From NCBI RefSeq assembly GCF_027853915.1, contig NZ_JAQGLA010000006.1, positions 1 to 64,000 on the forward strand: 64,000 nucleotides of DNA. Direction: 5' to 3'. Shown here in pieces: positions 18,260 through 26,951 of this stretch. Under the pieces are notes generated by a model that searched no databases, had not been told where the DNA came from, and saw only the letters and a list, made by a program, of their open reading frames with translations. The DNA is from Saccharopolyspora oryzae (GTDB taxonomy: Bacteria; Actinomycetota; Actinomycetes; Mycobacteriales; Pseudonocardiaceae). Within the stretch, counting starts at the first letter, position 1. Each line of letters begins with the position of its first letter. A program made the translations under genes and the position numbers.

Positions 18260-20887
18260 ATGATAGGGCGTCACCGCTCCCTCGGTCCACAGGCCGAACT
18301 GGAGCCGGCGCGGCCACCGGTGCGCCCTGAAGTCGACCCGGCCCGGCGCCGGGTGTTCGCGGGTTTCTCCTTCGCGGTCCTGGCCGCCGGTGTGCTGGCT
18401 TCTGCCCTGACCTCGGCCTGGCTGCCCTTCCACTACCGCTCCGACCTGCTGTTCCTCGGTCCGCTGCTGGCCATGGGCTTCCTGCTGGCCGAGCAGCTGA
18501 CCATCGACGTGGACGTCAAGCGGGTCGGCTGGACGATCTCCTTCACCGAGATCCCGCTGATCCTCGCCCTGCTCACGGTCCCGTTCGAAGTCGCGCTGGC
18601 GGCGAACCTGCTGGCCGGGCTGGGTGCTCAGGTCGGCCGCCGCGCGGCCACCCACGTCGCCTACAACGCCGGGGTCATGTGCCTGGAGATCGCTGTGCCG
18701 TTCGCGGTCGCCCACGGGGTCAACCAGGCGCTGATGGAGGTCGCCCCGGTCTGGTTCGGCCCGGTCGTGGGCACGCTGACCTCATCGCTGATCAGCTGCG
18801 GTTTCGCGCTCGCCGCGCTGCACGTGCTGGGCGGCGCCATGCGGGTTTCGGCCGGGGCGCGACTGGCGGTGCGCACGCTCGCCGTCGGTCTGCTGAACAC
18901 CTCGGTCGGTCTGATCAGCTACGAGGTGGCGCTGAGCACGCCGTGGGGCTGGCTGCTGGTGGCGCTGGTCGCCGCGGCGGTGATCGGCCTGTACCGGGCG
19001 TACTCCGATCTGATGCGCGAGCAGCGCGACCTGGAAGCGCTCAGCGACGTGAGCCTGAGCGTGGCGCGGTACGGGCAGCGCAGCGCGCAGGGGCCGAGCG
19101 AATCCGCGGACGTGGAGCCCGAGGCGGGGGAGTGGGAGCCCGTCGCCGAGCGGATCCGGGAGCAGCTCAACGCCACCCGCGTGGTCTTGCGCCTGCGGCT
19201 GGATCCCAGCGGCGAGGTGAGCACGCTCGTCTCCGGTGAGCAGCTGCCGGACGCTGCCTGGCAGGCCGCGCCGTCGGCGCTGCGCGACGACCCGCTGCTG
19301 CAACTGCCCGGCAGCCACGTGCGCTCGTTCAAGACGCTGGAAGCGCCCGAGGAAGTGCGGCGCGCACTGCGGCAGCGCGGCGCGTACGAGGCGCTGGCCG
19401 TCCCGCTGCGCGGCGCGACCCAGCTGCTCGGAGCCGTCGAGGTGCACGACCGGGTCAGCCGCTGGCGCGGCTTCGGCCGGGCTGACGTGCGGCTGCTGCA
19501 CACGCTGGCCAGCCACCTCGCGACCGCGATGGACAACCGGCGCCTGCTCGCGCGGCTGCGCCACGACGCCTACCACGATCCGCTGACCGGGCTGCTGAAC
19601 CGGACCGGGTTCCGCGAGATGGCCGCCGAGGAGCTGCGCAACGGCCGCACCGCGGTCGTGCTGCGCATCGACCTCGACGTGCTCACCACGGTCAGCGAGG
19701 CCCTCGGTTACACCTGGGGCGACCGGATGGTCGTCGCCGCCGGGCAGCGGATGCGCGAGGAGCTGGGCGAAGCCCCGCTGGCCCGCCTGGAGGCCAACTC
19801 CTTCGCGGTGCTCCTGCTGGACCGCACCGAAGCCCAAGCCCACGAGCTGGCGCAGCACCTGCGCGAGACGATCGCCCGCCCGTACCCGCTGGACCGGATA
19901 GTGGTGGAGGCGGCAGGCGTCGCCGGGTACGCCTCGTCCGCGCCGGCCGACGGCGAGTGCGAGAACGACATCGACACCTTGCTGCAGCGCGCGGACGTCG
20001 CAGTGCGCGCGGCGCGCAACGGCGAGGACGGGGTCCGCGGCTACGCGCCCGCGATGGGACAGGTCTTCCTGCGCCGGTTCCAGCTGGTCACCCAGTTCCG
20101 GCAGGCGATGGACACCGGCCAGGTCGAGGTGCACTACCAGCCCAAGGTGGCGCTGCCCGAGCGCCGCGTGGTCGGCGCCGAAGCCCTGGTGCGCTGGTCG
20201 CACCCGGAGTACGGGCGGCTGGACCCGGACGAGTTCGTGCCGCTGGTCGAGGCGACCGGCCTGGTCGACGCGCTCACCTCGTTCGTCATGGAGTGCGCGC
20301 TGATCAAGATCCGGGAGTGGCTGGACGGCGGCCTGCGGATGTCGGTGGCGGTGAACCTCTCGGTGCGCAACCTGGCCGACGAGAACTTCCCGGACCACGT
20401 CGCCGAGGCGCTGGCGCGCCACGACATCCCGCCCGAGCTGCTGACCTTCGAGCTGACCGAGTCCAGCGTGATGGCCGACCCGGAGCGGGCCCTGCCGGTC
20501 CTGCGGCGGCTGCACGCGATGGGCGTGGTGCTGGCGGTGGACGACTTCGGCACCGGCTACTCGTCGCTGGCCTACCTGCGGCAGCTACCGGTGGACGAGG
20601 TGAAGATCGACAAGAGCTTCGTGCTCGGCATGGGCACCGACCTGGGTGACATGGCCGTGGTCCGCTCGATCGTCGAGCTGGGCCACTCCCTGGACCTCGC
20701 GGTGGTCGCCGAGGGCGTCGAGGACGACGCCGCGCGCGATCTGCTGGTGGAGATGGGCTGCGACGTGGCGCAGGGCTACCTGATCTCCCGGCCGCTGTCC
20801 GAGGAGCGGTTCGAGGCGTGGCTGCAGGCCCGCACCAAACGGGGAACCGGCTCCCGATCGGAGACCGTCCTCACACTCCTGCACTGA
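18260..20887 (+). CDS. Membrane GGDEF-EAL protein, probable c-di-GMP phosphodiesterase
   Basis: The 875-residue product contains, in order, a hydrophobic region of about 6-7 helices (residues about 30-250), a GAF-like sensor (about 285-430), a GGDEF domain (about 440-570) and an EAL domain (about 600-860). In the GGDEF site the motif is EANSF (511-515), so cyclase activity should be lost. The EAL site is intact: EAL 641-643, ELTES, DDFGTGYSSL with Asp761/762, KIDKSF and VAEGVE. The expected role is c-di-GMP breakdown, with the GGDEF remnant perhaps binding GTP. ATG 18260 has GGGGAGGAG upstream; a longer frame back to 17954 lacks support. Confidence 0.93.
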   Translation: MIGRHRSLGPQAELEPARPPVRPEVDPARRRVFAGFSFAVLAAGVLASALTSAWLPFHYRSDLLFLGPLLAMGFLLAEQLTIDVDVKRVGWTISFTEIPLILALLTVPFEVALAANLLAGLGAQVGRRAATHVAYNAGVMCLEIAVPFAVAHGVNQALMEVAPVWFGPVVGTLTSSLISCGFALAALHVLGGAMRVSAGARLAVRTLAVGLLNTSVGLISYEVALSTPWGWLLVALVAAAVIGLYRAYSDLMREQRDLEALSDVSLSVARYGQRSAQGPSESADVEPEAGEWEPVAERIREQLNATRVVLRLRLDPSGEVSTLVSGEQLPDAAWQAAPSALRDDPLLQLPGSHVRSFKTLEAPEEVRRALRQRGAYEALAVPLRGATQLLGAVEVHDRVSRWRGFGRADVRLLHTLASHLATAMDNRRLLARLRHDAYHDPLTGLLNRTGFREMAAEELRNGRTAVVLRIDLDVLTTVSEALGYTWGDRMVVAAGQRMREELGEAPLARLEANSFAVLLLDRTEAQAHELAQHLRETIARPYPLDRIVVEAAGVAGYASSAPADGECENDIDTLLQRADVAVRAARNGEDGVRGYAPAMGQVFLRRFQLVTQFRQAMDTGQVEVHYQPKVALPERRVVGAEALVRWSHPEYGRLDPDEFVPLVEATGLVDALTSFVMECALIKIREWLDGGLRMSVAVNLSVRNLADENFPDHVAEALARHDIPPELLTFELTESSVMADPERALPVLRRLHAMGVVLAVDDFGTGYSSLAYLRQLPVDEVKIDKSFVLGMGTDLGDMAVVRSIVELGHSLDLAVVAEGVEDDAARDLLVEMGCDVAQGYLISRPLSEERFEAWLQARTKRGTGSRSETVLTLLH

Positions 20888-20889
20888 GC

Positions 20890-20932
20890 CCGGTTTTGCC
20901 GCCCAGAACGCCTCCTGGCGCCGAAAAACCGG
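20890..20932 (+). terminator. Weak hairpin after the EAL gene
   Basis: CCGGTTTT (20890-20897) pairs with AAAACCGG (20925-20932), with GC-rich pairing inside. It lies a few bases past the stop. A modest terminator candidate. Confidence 0.4.
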
Positions 20933-20969
20933 CCCTGACCAGCGTTTTCACCGAAAAGGTACCCCCCTG

Positions 20970-20998
20970 TTCTGGGGCCCTCGGGAGGTGTGTAAAGT
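20970..20998 (+). promoter_or_regulatory. tRNA-Thr promoter candidate
   Basis: TTCTGG, a 17-base spacer, then TAAAGT (20993-20998), placing transcription start near 21005, 18 bases before the tRNA. The -10 is good and the -35 weak. Confidence 0.5.
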
Positions 20999-21022
20999 TC
21001 TAGACGTTCCGCAGGGAGCAAC

Positions 21023-21095
21023 GCCCCAATAGCTCAGTCGGCAGAGCGTCTCCATGGTAAGGAGAAGGTCTACGGTTCGATTCCGTATTGGGGCT
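21023..21095 (+). tRNA. tRNA-Thr (GGT)
   Basis: 73 bases. The acceptor GCCCCAA pairs with TTGGGGC, with discriminator T. The anticodon stem TCTCC/GGAGA encloses ATGGTAA, giving anticodon GGT. GGTTCGATTCC forms the T arm. CCA is not encoded. Confidence 0.97.
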
Positions 21096-21200
21096 CGAAA
21101 GACAGCCGCAGTGCTCGCTAAACTAGGTGCTGTGGCTGTTTTGCGTGGGATATCCTGCGTCGGCTGAGGCTCCCGGTGCTCGCATCGAAGGTCTCGGCAT

Positions 21201-21276
21201 GGCGGTGTAGCTCAGTCGGTAGAGCAAGCGGCTCATAATCGCTGTGTCGCCGGTTCAAGTCCGGCCACCGCTACCA
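21201..21276 (+). tRNA. tRNA-Met (CAT), elongator type
   Basis: Starts GGCGGTGTAGCTCAG. The anticodon loop is CTCATAA, giving CAT. The 3' end CACCGCT is followed by ACCA, so CCA is encoded, and the first acceptor pair is G-U. The D arm and G1 start indicate the elongator rather than the initiator tRNA. Confidence 0.95.
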
Positions 21277-21347
21277 GTCACCGGCTCCCGCGGGCCCGCC
21301 CGCGAGCCGTCCCAGCAGATTACCGAGGCAGAAAGGCAGGCACCCCC

Positions 21348-21512
21348 GTGGCCGCCACCGACGTCCGACCCAAGATCACGCTGGCGTGCGAGGAGTGCAA
21401 GCACCGCAACTACATCACCAACAAGAACCGGCGCAACAACCCGGACCGCTTGGAGATGAAGAAGTTCTGCATGAACTGCGGCACGCACAAGCTCCACAAG
21501 GAAACTCGCTGA
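21348..21512 (+). CDS. rpmG: 50S ribosomal protein L33
   Basis: A 54-residue L33 of the zinc-binding type, with CxxC pairs at Cys 14/17 and 41/44 (ACEECK and FCMNCG), and the conserved [10 protein letters not shown] and LEMKKFC segments. It starts at GTG 21348 behind GAAAGGCAGG. The position after tRNA-Met and before hadA is conserved in actinobacteria. A strong terminator follows, so hadAB use their own promoter. Confidence 0.96.
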   Translation: MAATDVRPKITLACEECKHRNYITNKNRRNNPDRLEMKKFCMNCGTHKLHKETR

Positions 21513-21533
21513 GCGGAGTCTCCGCGGTTTTCA

Positions 21534-21564
21534 GCCCGTCCCCGACACTGGGGGCGGGCTTTTT
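21534..21564 (+). terminator. rpmG terminator
   Basis: GCCCGTCCCC (21534-21543) pairs with GGGGGCGGGC (21550-21559), allowing one G-T pair, and is followed by TTTTT. A classical intrinsic terminator 21 bases past the stop. Confidence 0.9.
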
Positions 21565-21631
21565 CGTGCCCGGGGCCGGGGTTTGATCTGTGGGGAGCGG
21601 CACGATTCCGGGTCTGCGCTGGTCGGCGGGG

Positions 21632-21659
21632 TTGGGGCTCTTCCGGGGTCCGGTAGCCT
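21632..21659 (+). promoter_or_regulatory. hadA promoter, leaderless start
   Basis: TTGGGG, a 16-base spacer, then TAGCCT (21654-21659). The hadA GTG at 21666 is seven bases on, so the mRNA probably begins at the start codon. Confidence 0.5.
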
Positions 21660-21665
21660 GCGCGG

Positions 21666-22124
21666 GTGCCGCTTGACCAGTCTTTCATCGGACGTGAGTA
21701 TCCGCCCACCGCTGCCTACGAGGTGGGGCGCGAGAAGATCCGGGAGTTCGCCTCCGCCATCAAGGACGACTCCCCGCTGTACCGGGACGCCGAGGCCGCG
21801 AAGGCCGCCGGCTACCCCGACGTGATCGCTCCGCCGACCTTCGCCGTGATCCTCTCGATGGGTGCCCACGACGCGATCGTCGAGGACCCGCAGCTCGGCC
21901 TCGACTACAGCCGGGTCGTGCACGGGCAGCAGGAGTTCACCCACCACCGGCCGATCCGGGCCGGTGACCGGTTGGTCACCGTCGTGCACGTGGACGACAT
22001 CAAGGCGCGCGCGGGCAACGACTTCCTGACCGTCCGGGCCGAGATCACCACCGTTGAGGGCGAACCGGTGTGCACCGCGAAGTCGATGCTGGTGGCTCGC
22101 GGCACCGCGGAGGGCGAGGCGTGA
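21666..22124 (+). CDS. hadA: MaoC-like (3R)-hydroxyacyl-ACP dehydratase subunit HadA
   Basis: A 152-residue hot-dog protein corresponding to the non-catalytic, substrate-binding partner of the FAS-II dehydratase. Family sequence is visible in FIGREYPPTAAYEVGREKIR, PPTFAVILSMG and HGQQEFTHHRPIRAGD. In mycobacteria it pairs with HadB or HadC; here only hadB follows, overlapping by one base (TGATG). Order rpmG-hadA-hadB is the conserved actinobacterial arrangement. The GTG start directly follows a -10 element. Confidence 0.93.
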   Translation: MPLDQSFIGREYPPTAAYEVGREKIREFASAIKDDSPLYRDAEAAKAAGYPDVIAPPTFAVILSMGAHDAIVEDPQLGLDYSRVVHGQQEFTHHRPIRAGDRLVTVVHVDDIKARAGNDFLTVRAEITTVEGEPVCTAKSMLVARGTAEGEA

Positions 22125-22549
22125 TGAAGGTGCGGATTTCCGAGGTCGCCGTCGGCGACCAGCTGCCCGAGCTGAGCGTTCCGCTCACCCGCGCGGACCT
22201 GGTCCGCTACGCGGGCGCCTCCGGCGACTTCAACCCGATCCACTGGAACGAGCGGTTCGCCACCGAGGTCGGGCTGCCGGACGTCATCGCGCACGGCATG
22301 CTCACCATGGCCGTGGCCGGACGCCTGGTCAGCGAGTGGACCGGCGACCCGGGCGCGATCGTCCACTACGGAGTGCGCTTCACCCGCCCCGTCGTGGTGC
22401 CCGACGACGGCACCGGCGCGCAGGTGAACATCACCGGCAAGATCTCGAAGATCAACGAGGACGGCACGGTCAAGGTCGCCATCACGGCCAAGAGCGCGGA
22501 CCAGGGCGTCCTCGGCGGCGCCACCGCCACCGTCCGCCTCCCCCGGTAG
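22124..22549 (+). CDS. hadB: MaoC-like (3R)-hydroxyacyl-ACP dehydratase subunit HadB
   Basis: A 141-residue catalytic partner of HadA. It has the hydratase-2 motif GASGDFNPIHWNE with the catalytic Asp35 and His40, then DVIAHGMLTMAVAGRLVSEW. It should dehydrate 3-hydroxyacyl-ACP during fatty-acid elongation. ATG 22124 overlaps the hadA stop; a GTG one codon earlier is equivalent. No hadC follows, which fits a lineage without mycolic acids. Confidence 0.94.
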   Translation: MKVRISEVAVGDQLPELSVPLTRADLVRYAGASGDFNPIHWNERFATEVGLPDVIAHGMLTMAVAGRLVSEWTGDPGAIVHYGVRFTRPVVVPDDGTGAQVNITGKISKINEDGTVKVAITAKSADQGVLGGATATVRLPR

Positions 22550-22578
22550 GGCCCGGCCTCGAACACGATCTGGTGAGC

Positions 22579-22610
22579 GGTGGAGGGCACCTGCGGAGGT
22601 GCCCTCCACC
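22579..22610. terminator. Bidirectional terminator between hadB and aminotransferase
   Basis: A perfect 14-bp stem, GGTGGAGGGCACCT with AGGTGCCCTCCACC, and a GCGG loop, between convergent genes and three bases from the aminotransferase stop. Confidence 0.8.
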
Positions 22611-22613
22611 GAG

Positions 22614-23864
22614 CTATTCGGCTTCGGCGAGGAGTTCGCCCAGGCGGGTCACGCCGGTGATCAGGTCGTCGTCGCCGAGGGCGTAGGAGAGGCGGAAGTA
22701 GCCGGGGGTGCCGAAGGCTTCGCCCGGGACCACCGCGACCTCGGCCTGCTCGAGCGCGAGGCTCGCCAGCTCGACGCTGGTCCGGGGGCGGGTGCCGCGG
22801 ATCTCCTTGCCCAGCAGGGCTTTCACCGAGGGGTAGGCGTAGAACGCGCCCTGGGGCTCGGGGCAGCTGACGCCGGGGATCGCCGAGAGGAGCTCGACGA
22901 TCTTGCGGCGCCGCCGGTCGAAGGCCGCGCGCATCTCGTGGACGGCGTCCAGGGGGCCGCTGACGGCCTCCAGGGCGGCTCGCTGGGACACGTTGGCGAC
23001 GTTGGACGACAGGTGCGACTGGAGGTTCGTCGCCGCCTTGACCACGTCCTGCGGGCCGATCATCCAGCCCACCCGCCAGCCGGTCATGGCGTAGGTCTTG
23101 GCGACGCCGTTGAGCACCACGCAGGTGTCCGCGAGCTCGGGCACGACCGCGGGCATCGACACGTGCTGGGCGTCGCCGTAGACCAGGTGCTCGTAGATCT
23201 CGTCGGTGACCACCCAGATGCCGTGCTCGAGGGCCCAGCGGCCGATCGCCTCGACCTGCTCCGGCGGGTAGACCGCGCCCGTCGGGTTGGACGGCGAGTT
23301 GAACAGCAGGACCTTCGTGCGGGGCGTGCGCGCCGCCTCCAGCTGGTCGACCGACACCAGGTAGCCGGTCGACTCGTCGGCCGGGACGACCACCGGAATT
23401 CCACCCGGCAGGGTGATCGCCTCGGGGTAGGTCGTCCAGTACGGCGCGGGCAGCAGCACCTCGTCGCCCGGGTCCAGCAGGGTCTGGAACGCCTCGTAGA
23501 CGGCTTGCTTGCCGCCGTTGGTGACCAGCACCTGGCCGGGCTCCACGGTGTAGCCGGAGTCCCGCCGGGTCTTGGCGGCGATGGCTTCGCGCAGCTCCGG
23601 CAGGCCTGCGGCCGGGCTGTACCGGTGGTTCTTCGGGTCGCTGCAGGCGGCGATGGCGGCTTCCACGATCGGCTGAGGCGTGGGGAAGTCCGGTTCGCCG
23701 GCGCCGAACCCGATCACCGGGCGCCCGGCCGCCTTGAGCGCCTTCGCCTTGGTGTCCACGGCCAGGGTGGCGGACTCGGTGATGCCGCCGATCCGCGCCG
23801 ACACCCGGGTCTGGTTCTCCGCGTCAGGTGGGGTCATGGCAGCATGGTGGCAGAAAGTGGTCAT
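22614..23864 (-). CDS. Aspartate-type aminotransferase, PLP class I
   Basis: PLP enzyme of fold type I, probably transferring the amino group between aspartate and 2-oxoglutarate. The product has 416 residues, with [11 protein letters not shown] near the N-terminus, [10 protein letters not shown], and [11 protein letters not shown]. The Schiff-base lysine is in [15 protein letters not shown], and the C-terminal [12 protein letters not shown] is present. I start at ATG 23864 because GAGGAG lies eight bases upstream; ATG 23837 would drop nine residues and has no ribosome site. It is divergent from tRNA-Trp. The substrate assignment is inferred from family. Confidence 0.9.
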   Translation of the reverse strand: MTTFCHHAAMTPPDAENQTRVSARIGGITESATLAVDTKAKALKAAGRPVIGFGAGEPDFPTPQPIVEAAIAACSDPKNHRYSPAAGLPELREAIAAKTRRDSGYTVEPGQVLVTNGGKQAVYEAFQTLLDPGDEVLLPAPYWTTYPEAITLPGGIPVVVPADESTGYLVSVDQLEAARTPRTKVLLFNSPSNPTGAVYPPEQVEAIGRWALEHGIWVVTDEIYEHLVYGDAQHVSMPAVVPELADTCVVLNGVAKTYAMTGWRVGWMIGPQDVVKAATNLQSHLSSNVANVSQRAALEAVSGPLDAVHEMRAAFDRRRRKIVELLSAIPGVSCPEPQGAFYAYPSVKALLGKEIRGTRPRTSVELASLALEQAEVAVVPGEAFGTPGYFRLSYALGDDDLITGVTRLGELLAEAE

Positions 23865-23919
23865 CGACACGCTCCTCACCTGCGGCGGAGATGTTCTCCG
23901 CGCGACACGGGGGGTGCCG

Positions 23920-23950
23920 TTGGAAAGCGGTTGTCGGCGTGCCGTACACT
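23920..23950 (+). promoter_or_regulatory. tRNA-Trp promoter candidate
   Basis: TTGGAA (23920-23925) and TACACT (23945-23950) with a 19-base spacer, about 90 bases before tRNA-Trp. The spacing is longer than ideal. Confidence 0.35.
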
Positions 23951-24041
23951 TTCGAACCTGGGATGCCTGAGCACACCGTGGGACTCCGGTTCCATGGCGG
24001 TGACGGGCGTCCCGAGCTGCGGTCGAGGTCTTGGGCCGCAA

Positions 24042-24114
<73 letters not shown>

Positions 24115-24144
24115 CGTCGATGCGACGGTGAGCGGAGGATTGGC

Positions 24145-24546
24145 GTGAGCGAGGACCGCGAGCAGGAGCAGGGCGGGGCGCGCGACGACGCCAACCGTCC
24201 GTCCAGCGCTGCGGCGCGGCGCGAGCGCCGTGCTTCCTCCCGTCCGACCGGTCGCAAGGGCCGGTCCGGTGAGTCGGGTTCCAGCTCGACGCGCACAACT
24301 GAGTCGAAGGGTCGGCCGACCCCATCCCGGGACGGTCGGCAGGGTCGGGTTTCGCTGTTCCGCAAGGTCGGACGCTTCCTGCGCGAGGTCGTCGGCGAAC
24401 TGCGCAAGGTCATCTGGCCGACGCGCAAGGCACTGGTGACCTACACGCTCGTGGTGCTGGTGTTCGTCAGCATCATGGTGGCGTTCGTGTCCGGCGTGGA
24501 CGTGCTCTTCGCCAAGGGCGTGGGCTGGCTGTTCGGCTCCGGCTGA
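24145..24546 (+). CDS. secE: Preprotein translocase subunit SecE
   Basis: Essential single-span subunit that clamps SecY in the Sec translocon. The 133-residue product has a long hydrophilic Arg/Ser-rich N-terminal extension (about 75 residues), then the conserved [19 protein letters not shown] and the membrane helix [20 protein letters not shown]. The extension makes it longer than the minimal SecE, as is usual in actinobacteria. GTG 24145 has GCGGAGGA upstream. It is followed by nusG in the same operon. Confidence 0.95.
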   Translation: MSEDREQEQGGARDDANRPSSAAARRERRASSRPTGRKGRSGESGSSSTRTTESKGRPTPSRDGRQGRVSLFRKVGRFLREVVGELRKVIWPTRKALVTYTLVVLVFVSIMVAFVSGVDVLFAKGVGWLFGSG

Positions 24547-24625
24547 ACCTTCGGGCCCGCGCTTTAGGTGGTGCCGGCGGACCAACGACCCGGCACGCAA
24601 CGCACGAGAGGAAGCGAGACCGACT

Positions 24626-25495
24626 GTGACCTCCCACGAGGGCCAGGAAACCACCGGCCTCACCGACGAGCAGGTGCAGCCAGCGGCCGAAGAGGTCGAG
24701 GCGGCCGCGGACTCGGTCGACGCAGTCGAGTCCGCCGAGGACACCGGTTCCGCCGACGACGCCGAGGCGCCGGCCGACACCGAGACCGACGCTGACGACA
24801 GCGCCGACGAGGCCGAGGCTGCTGCCGAAGCCACCGACGAGGCCGCTGCCGACGAGTCCGGCGAGGACGAGGGCGAGGAGACCGACCCGGTCGAGGAGCT
24901 GCGCACCGCACTGCGCCGCGCGCCCGGCGACTGGTACGTCGTGCACTCGTACGCCGGCTACGAGAACAAGGTCAAGACCAACCTCGAGACCCGCGCCCAG
25001 ACGCTGGACGTCGAGGACTTCATCTTCCAGGTCGAGGTGCCGACCGAAGAGGTCACCGAGATCAAGAACGGCCAGCGCAAGCTCGTGCAGCGCAAGGTGC
25101 TGCCCGGGTACATCCTGGTCCGGATGGAGCTCAACGACGCGTCCTGGAGCGCGGTGCGCAACACGCCGGGGGTCACCGGTTTCGTCGGCGCCACTTCCAA
25201 GCCGTCGCCGCTGACCATCGACGACGTGCTGAAGTTCCTCGCGCCGCAGGTGGAGGAGAAGAAGGCCGAGCCGGGCAAGAAGGCCGCTGGCGCTGCTCCG
25301 ACCGCTGCCAAGCCCGCGGTGGAGGTCGACTTCGAGGTCGGCGAGTCCGTCACCGTCATGGACGGGCCGTTCGCGACCCTTCCCGCGACCATCAACGAGG
25401 TCAACCCGGACGCCCAGAAGCTCAAGGTCCTGGTGTCGATCTTCGGCCGCGAAACGCCGGTTGAGCTGTCGTTCAACCAGGTTTCCAAGATCTGA
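24626..25495 (+). CDS. nusG: Transcription termination/antitermination protein NusG
   Basis: RNA polymerase-associated elongation factor that can couple transcription to translation. The product has 289 residues. The first 90 are an acidic Glu/Asp/Ala stretch (actinobacterial NusG commonly has one), followed by the NGN domain starting at [20 protein letters not shown], with [11 protein letters not shown]. The C-terminal KOW domain contains [11 protein letters not shown] and ends [11 protein letters not shown]. An insert rich in Lys/Ala/Glu separates the domains. GTG start at 24626 behind GAGAGGAAGC. Confidence 0.95.
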   Translation: MTSHEGQETTGLTDEQVQPAAEEVEAAADSVDAVESAEDTGSADDAEAPADTETDADDSADEAEAAAEATDEAAADESGEDEGEETDPVEELRTALRRAPGDWYVVHSYAGYENKVKTNLETRAQTLDVEDFIFQVEVPTEEVTEIKNGQRKLVQRKVLPGYILVRMELNDASWSAVRNTPGVTGFVGATSKPSPLTIDDVLKFLAPQVEEKKAEPGKKAAGAAPTAAKPAVEVDFEVGESVTVMDGPFATLPATINEVNPDAQKLKVLVSIFGRETPVELSFNQVSKI

Positions 25496-25647
25496 CCGGG
25501 CTCCCTCTGGGAGCGCGGCGGCTGCGCGTGGATCTGGCAGGACCGCGCGCAGAAGCGGGCGATGCCACCGTCTCGTGGTCTCGCCAGATTCGGCTCCGCC
25601 ACTAGGCGGGGCCGGGTAACCGGATAGCGAAGACACAGGAAGCAAAC

Positions 25648-26082
25648 ATGCCGCCCAAGAAGAAGAAGCTGGCAGCGATCATCAAGCTGCAGATCCAGGC
25701 GGGCCAGGCCAACCCGGCTCCGCCGGTCGGCCCCGCGCTGGGTCAGCACGGCGTCAACATCATGGAGTTCTGCAAGGCGTACAACGCCGCGACCGAGCAG
25801 CAGCGTGGCAACGTTGTCCCGGTCGAGATCTCCGTCTACGAGGACCGGTCCTTCGACTTCAAGCTGAAGACCCCGCCGGCCGCCAAGCTGCTGCTGAAGG
25901 CCGCTGGTGTCCAGAAGGGCAGCGGCGAGCCGCACAAGACCAAGGTCGGCAAGGTCTCCATGGACCAGGTCCGCGAGATCGCGCAGACCAAGATGGAAGA
26001 CCTCAACGCCAACGACATCGACCAGGCCGCGAAGATCATCGCCGGTACCGCCCGGTCGATGGGCCTGACGGTCGAGGGCTGA
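25648..26082 (+). CDS. rplK: 50S ribosomal protein L11
   Basis: L11, 144 residues, binds 23S rRNA at the GTPase centre. Family sequence is visible throughout: [54 protein letters not shown] and the C-terminal [14 protein letters not shown] 25648 has CAGGAAGC upstream. The 152-base leader between nusG and rplK contains a small GCTCCC/GGGAGC hairpin at 25500-25514. rplA follows 80 bases on. Confidence 0.97.
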   Translation: MPPKKKKLAAIIKLQIQAGQANPAPPVGPALGQHGVNIMEFCKAYNAATEQQRGNVVPVEISVYEDRSFDFKLKTPPAAKLLLKAAGVQKGSGEPHKTKVGKVSMDQVREIAQTKMEDLNANDIDQAAKIIAGTARSMGLTVEG

Positions 26083-26162
26083 CCGAGCCGGAAACGGCAG
26101 TGTGGGAGGGCTCCAGCGCAGCCCGACCAACCACAACTGATCCACCGCTGATAGGGACAGAA

Positions 26163-26873
26163 ATGGCTAAGCGCAGCAAGGCATACGAGCAGGCGGCCGA
26201 GCTGATCGACAGGACGCGTCTGTACGCGCCGTCGGAAGCCGCCGAGCTCGCGAAGAAGACCTCCAAGGTCAAGTACGACGCCACCGTCGAGGTGGCGCTG
26301 CGGCTGGGCGTCGACCCCCGCAAGGCAGACCAGATGGTCCGCGGCACCGTGAACCTGCCGCACGGCACTGGTAAGACTGCCCGCGTCATCGTGTTCGCCG
26401 TCGGCGACAAGGCCGCTGAGGCCGAGGCCGCTGGTGCGGACGCGGTTGGTTCCGAGGACCTGATCGAGCGCATTCAGGGCGGCTGGCTCGATTTCGACGC
26501 GGCGATCGCCACCCCGGACCAGATGGCCAAGGTCGGCAAGGTGGCGCGGATCCTGGGTCCGCGCGGCCTGATGCCGAACCCGAAGACCGGCACCGTCACC
26601 CCGAACGTCACCAAGGCGGTCGCGGACATCAAGGGCGGTAAGATCAACTTCCGCGTGGACAAGCAGGCCAACCTGCACTTCATCATCGGCAAGGCGTCGT
26701 TCGACACCGAGAAGCTGGTGGAGAACTACGCGGCCGCGCTGGAGGAGATCCTGCGTGCCAAGCCGTCGGCGTCGAAGGGCAAGTACCTGAAGAAGGTCAC
26801 CTTCACCACGACGATGGGCCCGGGCATCCCGGTCGACCCGAACGCGACGCGCGGTATCGCGGCTTCCGCCTGA
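26163..26873 (+). CDS. rplA: 50S ribosomal protein L1
   Basis: L1, 236 residues, at the E-site stalk. Motifs seen: [56 protein letters not shown], and [11 protein letters not shown] at the end. ATG 26163 lies after AGGGACAG; an upstream frame to 26100 is not conserved-looking. L1 of many bacteria represses its own operon by binding the leader. A strong terminator follows. Confidence 0.97.
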   Translation: MAKRSKAYEQAAELIDRTRLYAPSEAAELAKKTSKVKYDATVEVALRLGVDPRKADQMVRGTVNLPHGTGKTARVIVFAVGDKAAEAEAAGADAVGSEDLIERIQGGWLDFDAAIATPDQMAKVGKVARILGPRGLMPNPKTGTVTPNVTKAVADIKGGKINFRVDKQANLHFIIGKASFDTEKLVENYAAALEEILRAKPSASKGKYLKKVTFTTTMGPGIPVDPNATRGIAASA

Positions 26874-26889
26874 TCCCGCAATCCCGCTG

Positions 26890-26925
26890 AAAGGGCGGGC
26901 CGACCACCCGGTCGGCCCGCCCTTT
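26890..26925. terminator. Bidirectional terminator after rplA
   Basis: A perfect 15-bp stem, AAAGGGCGGGCCGAC with GTCGGCCCGCCCTTT, and a 6-base loop. It ends 26 bases before the stop of the convergent membrane-protein gene. Confidence 0.9.
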
Positions 26926-26951
26926 CGCGTTTGCCCTCAAACCTGGCAACG

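Noticed and set aside
21023-21276. Idea that the two tRNAs form an integration site for a mobile element
   Set aside because: Both genes are intact and followed by conserved core genes (rpmG, hadA); no integrase or repeated tRNA end is nearby.
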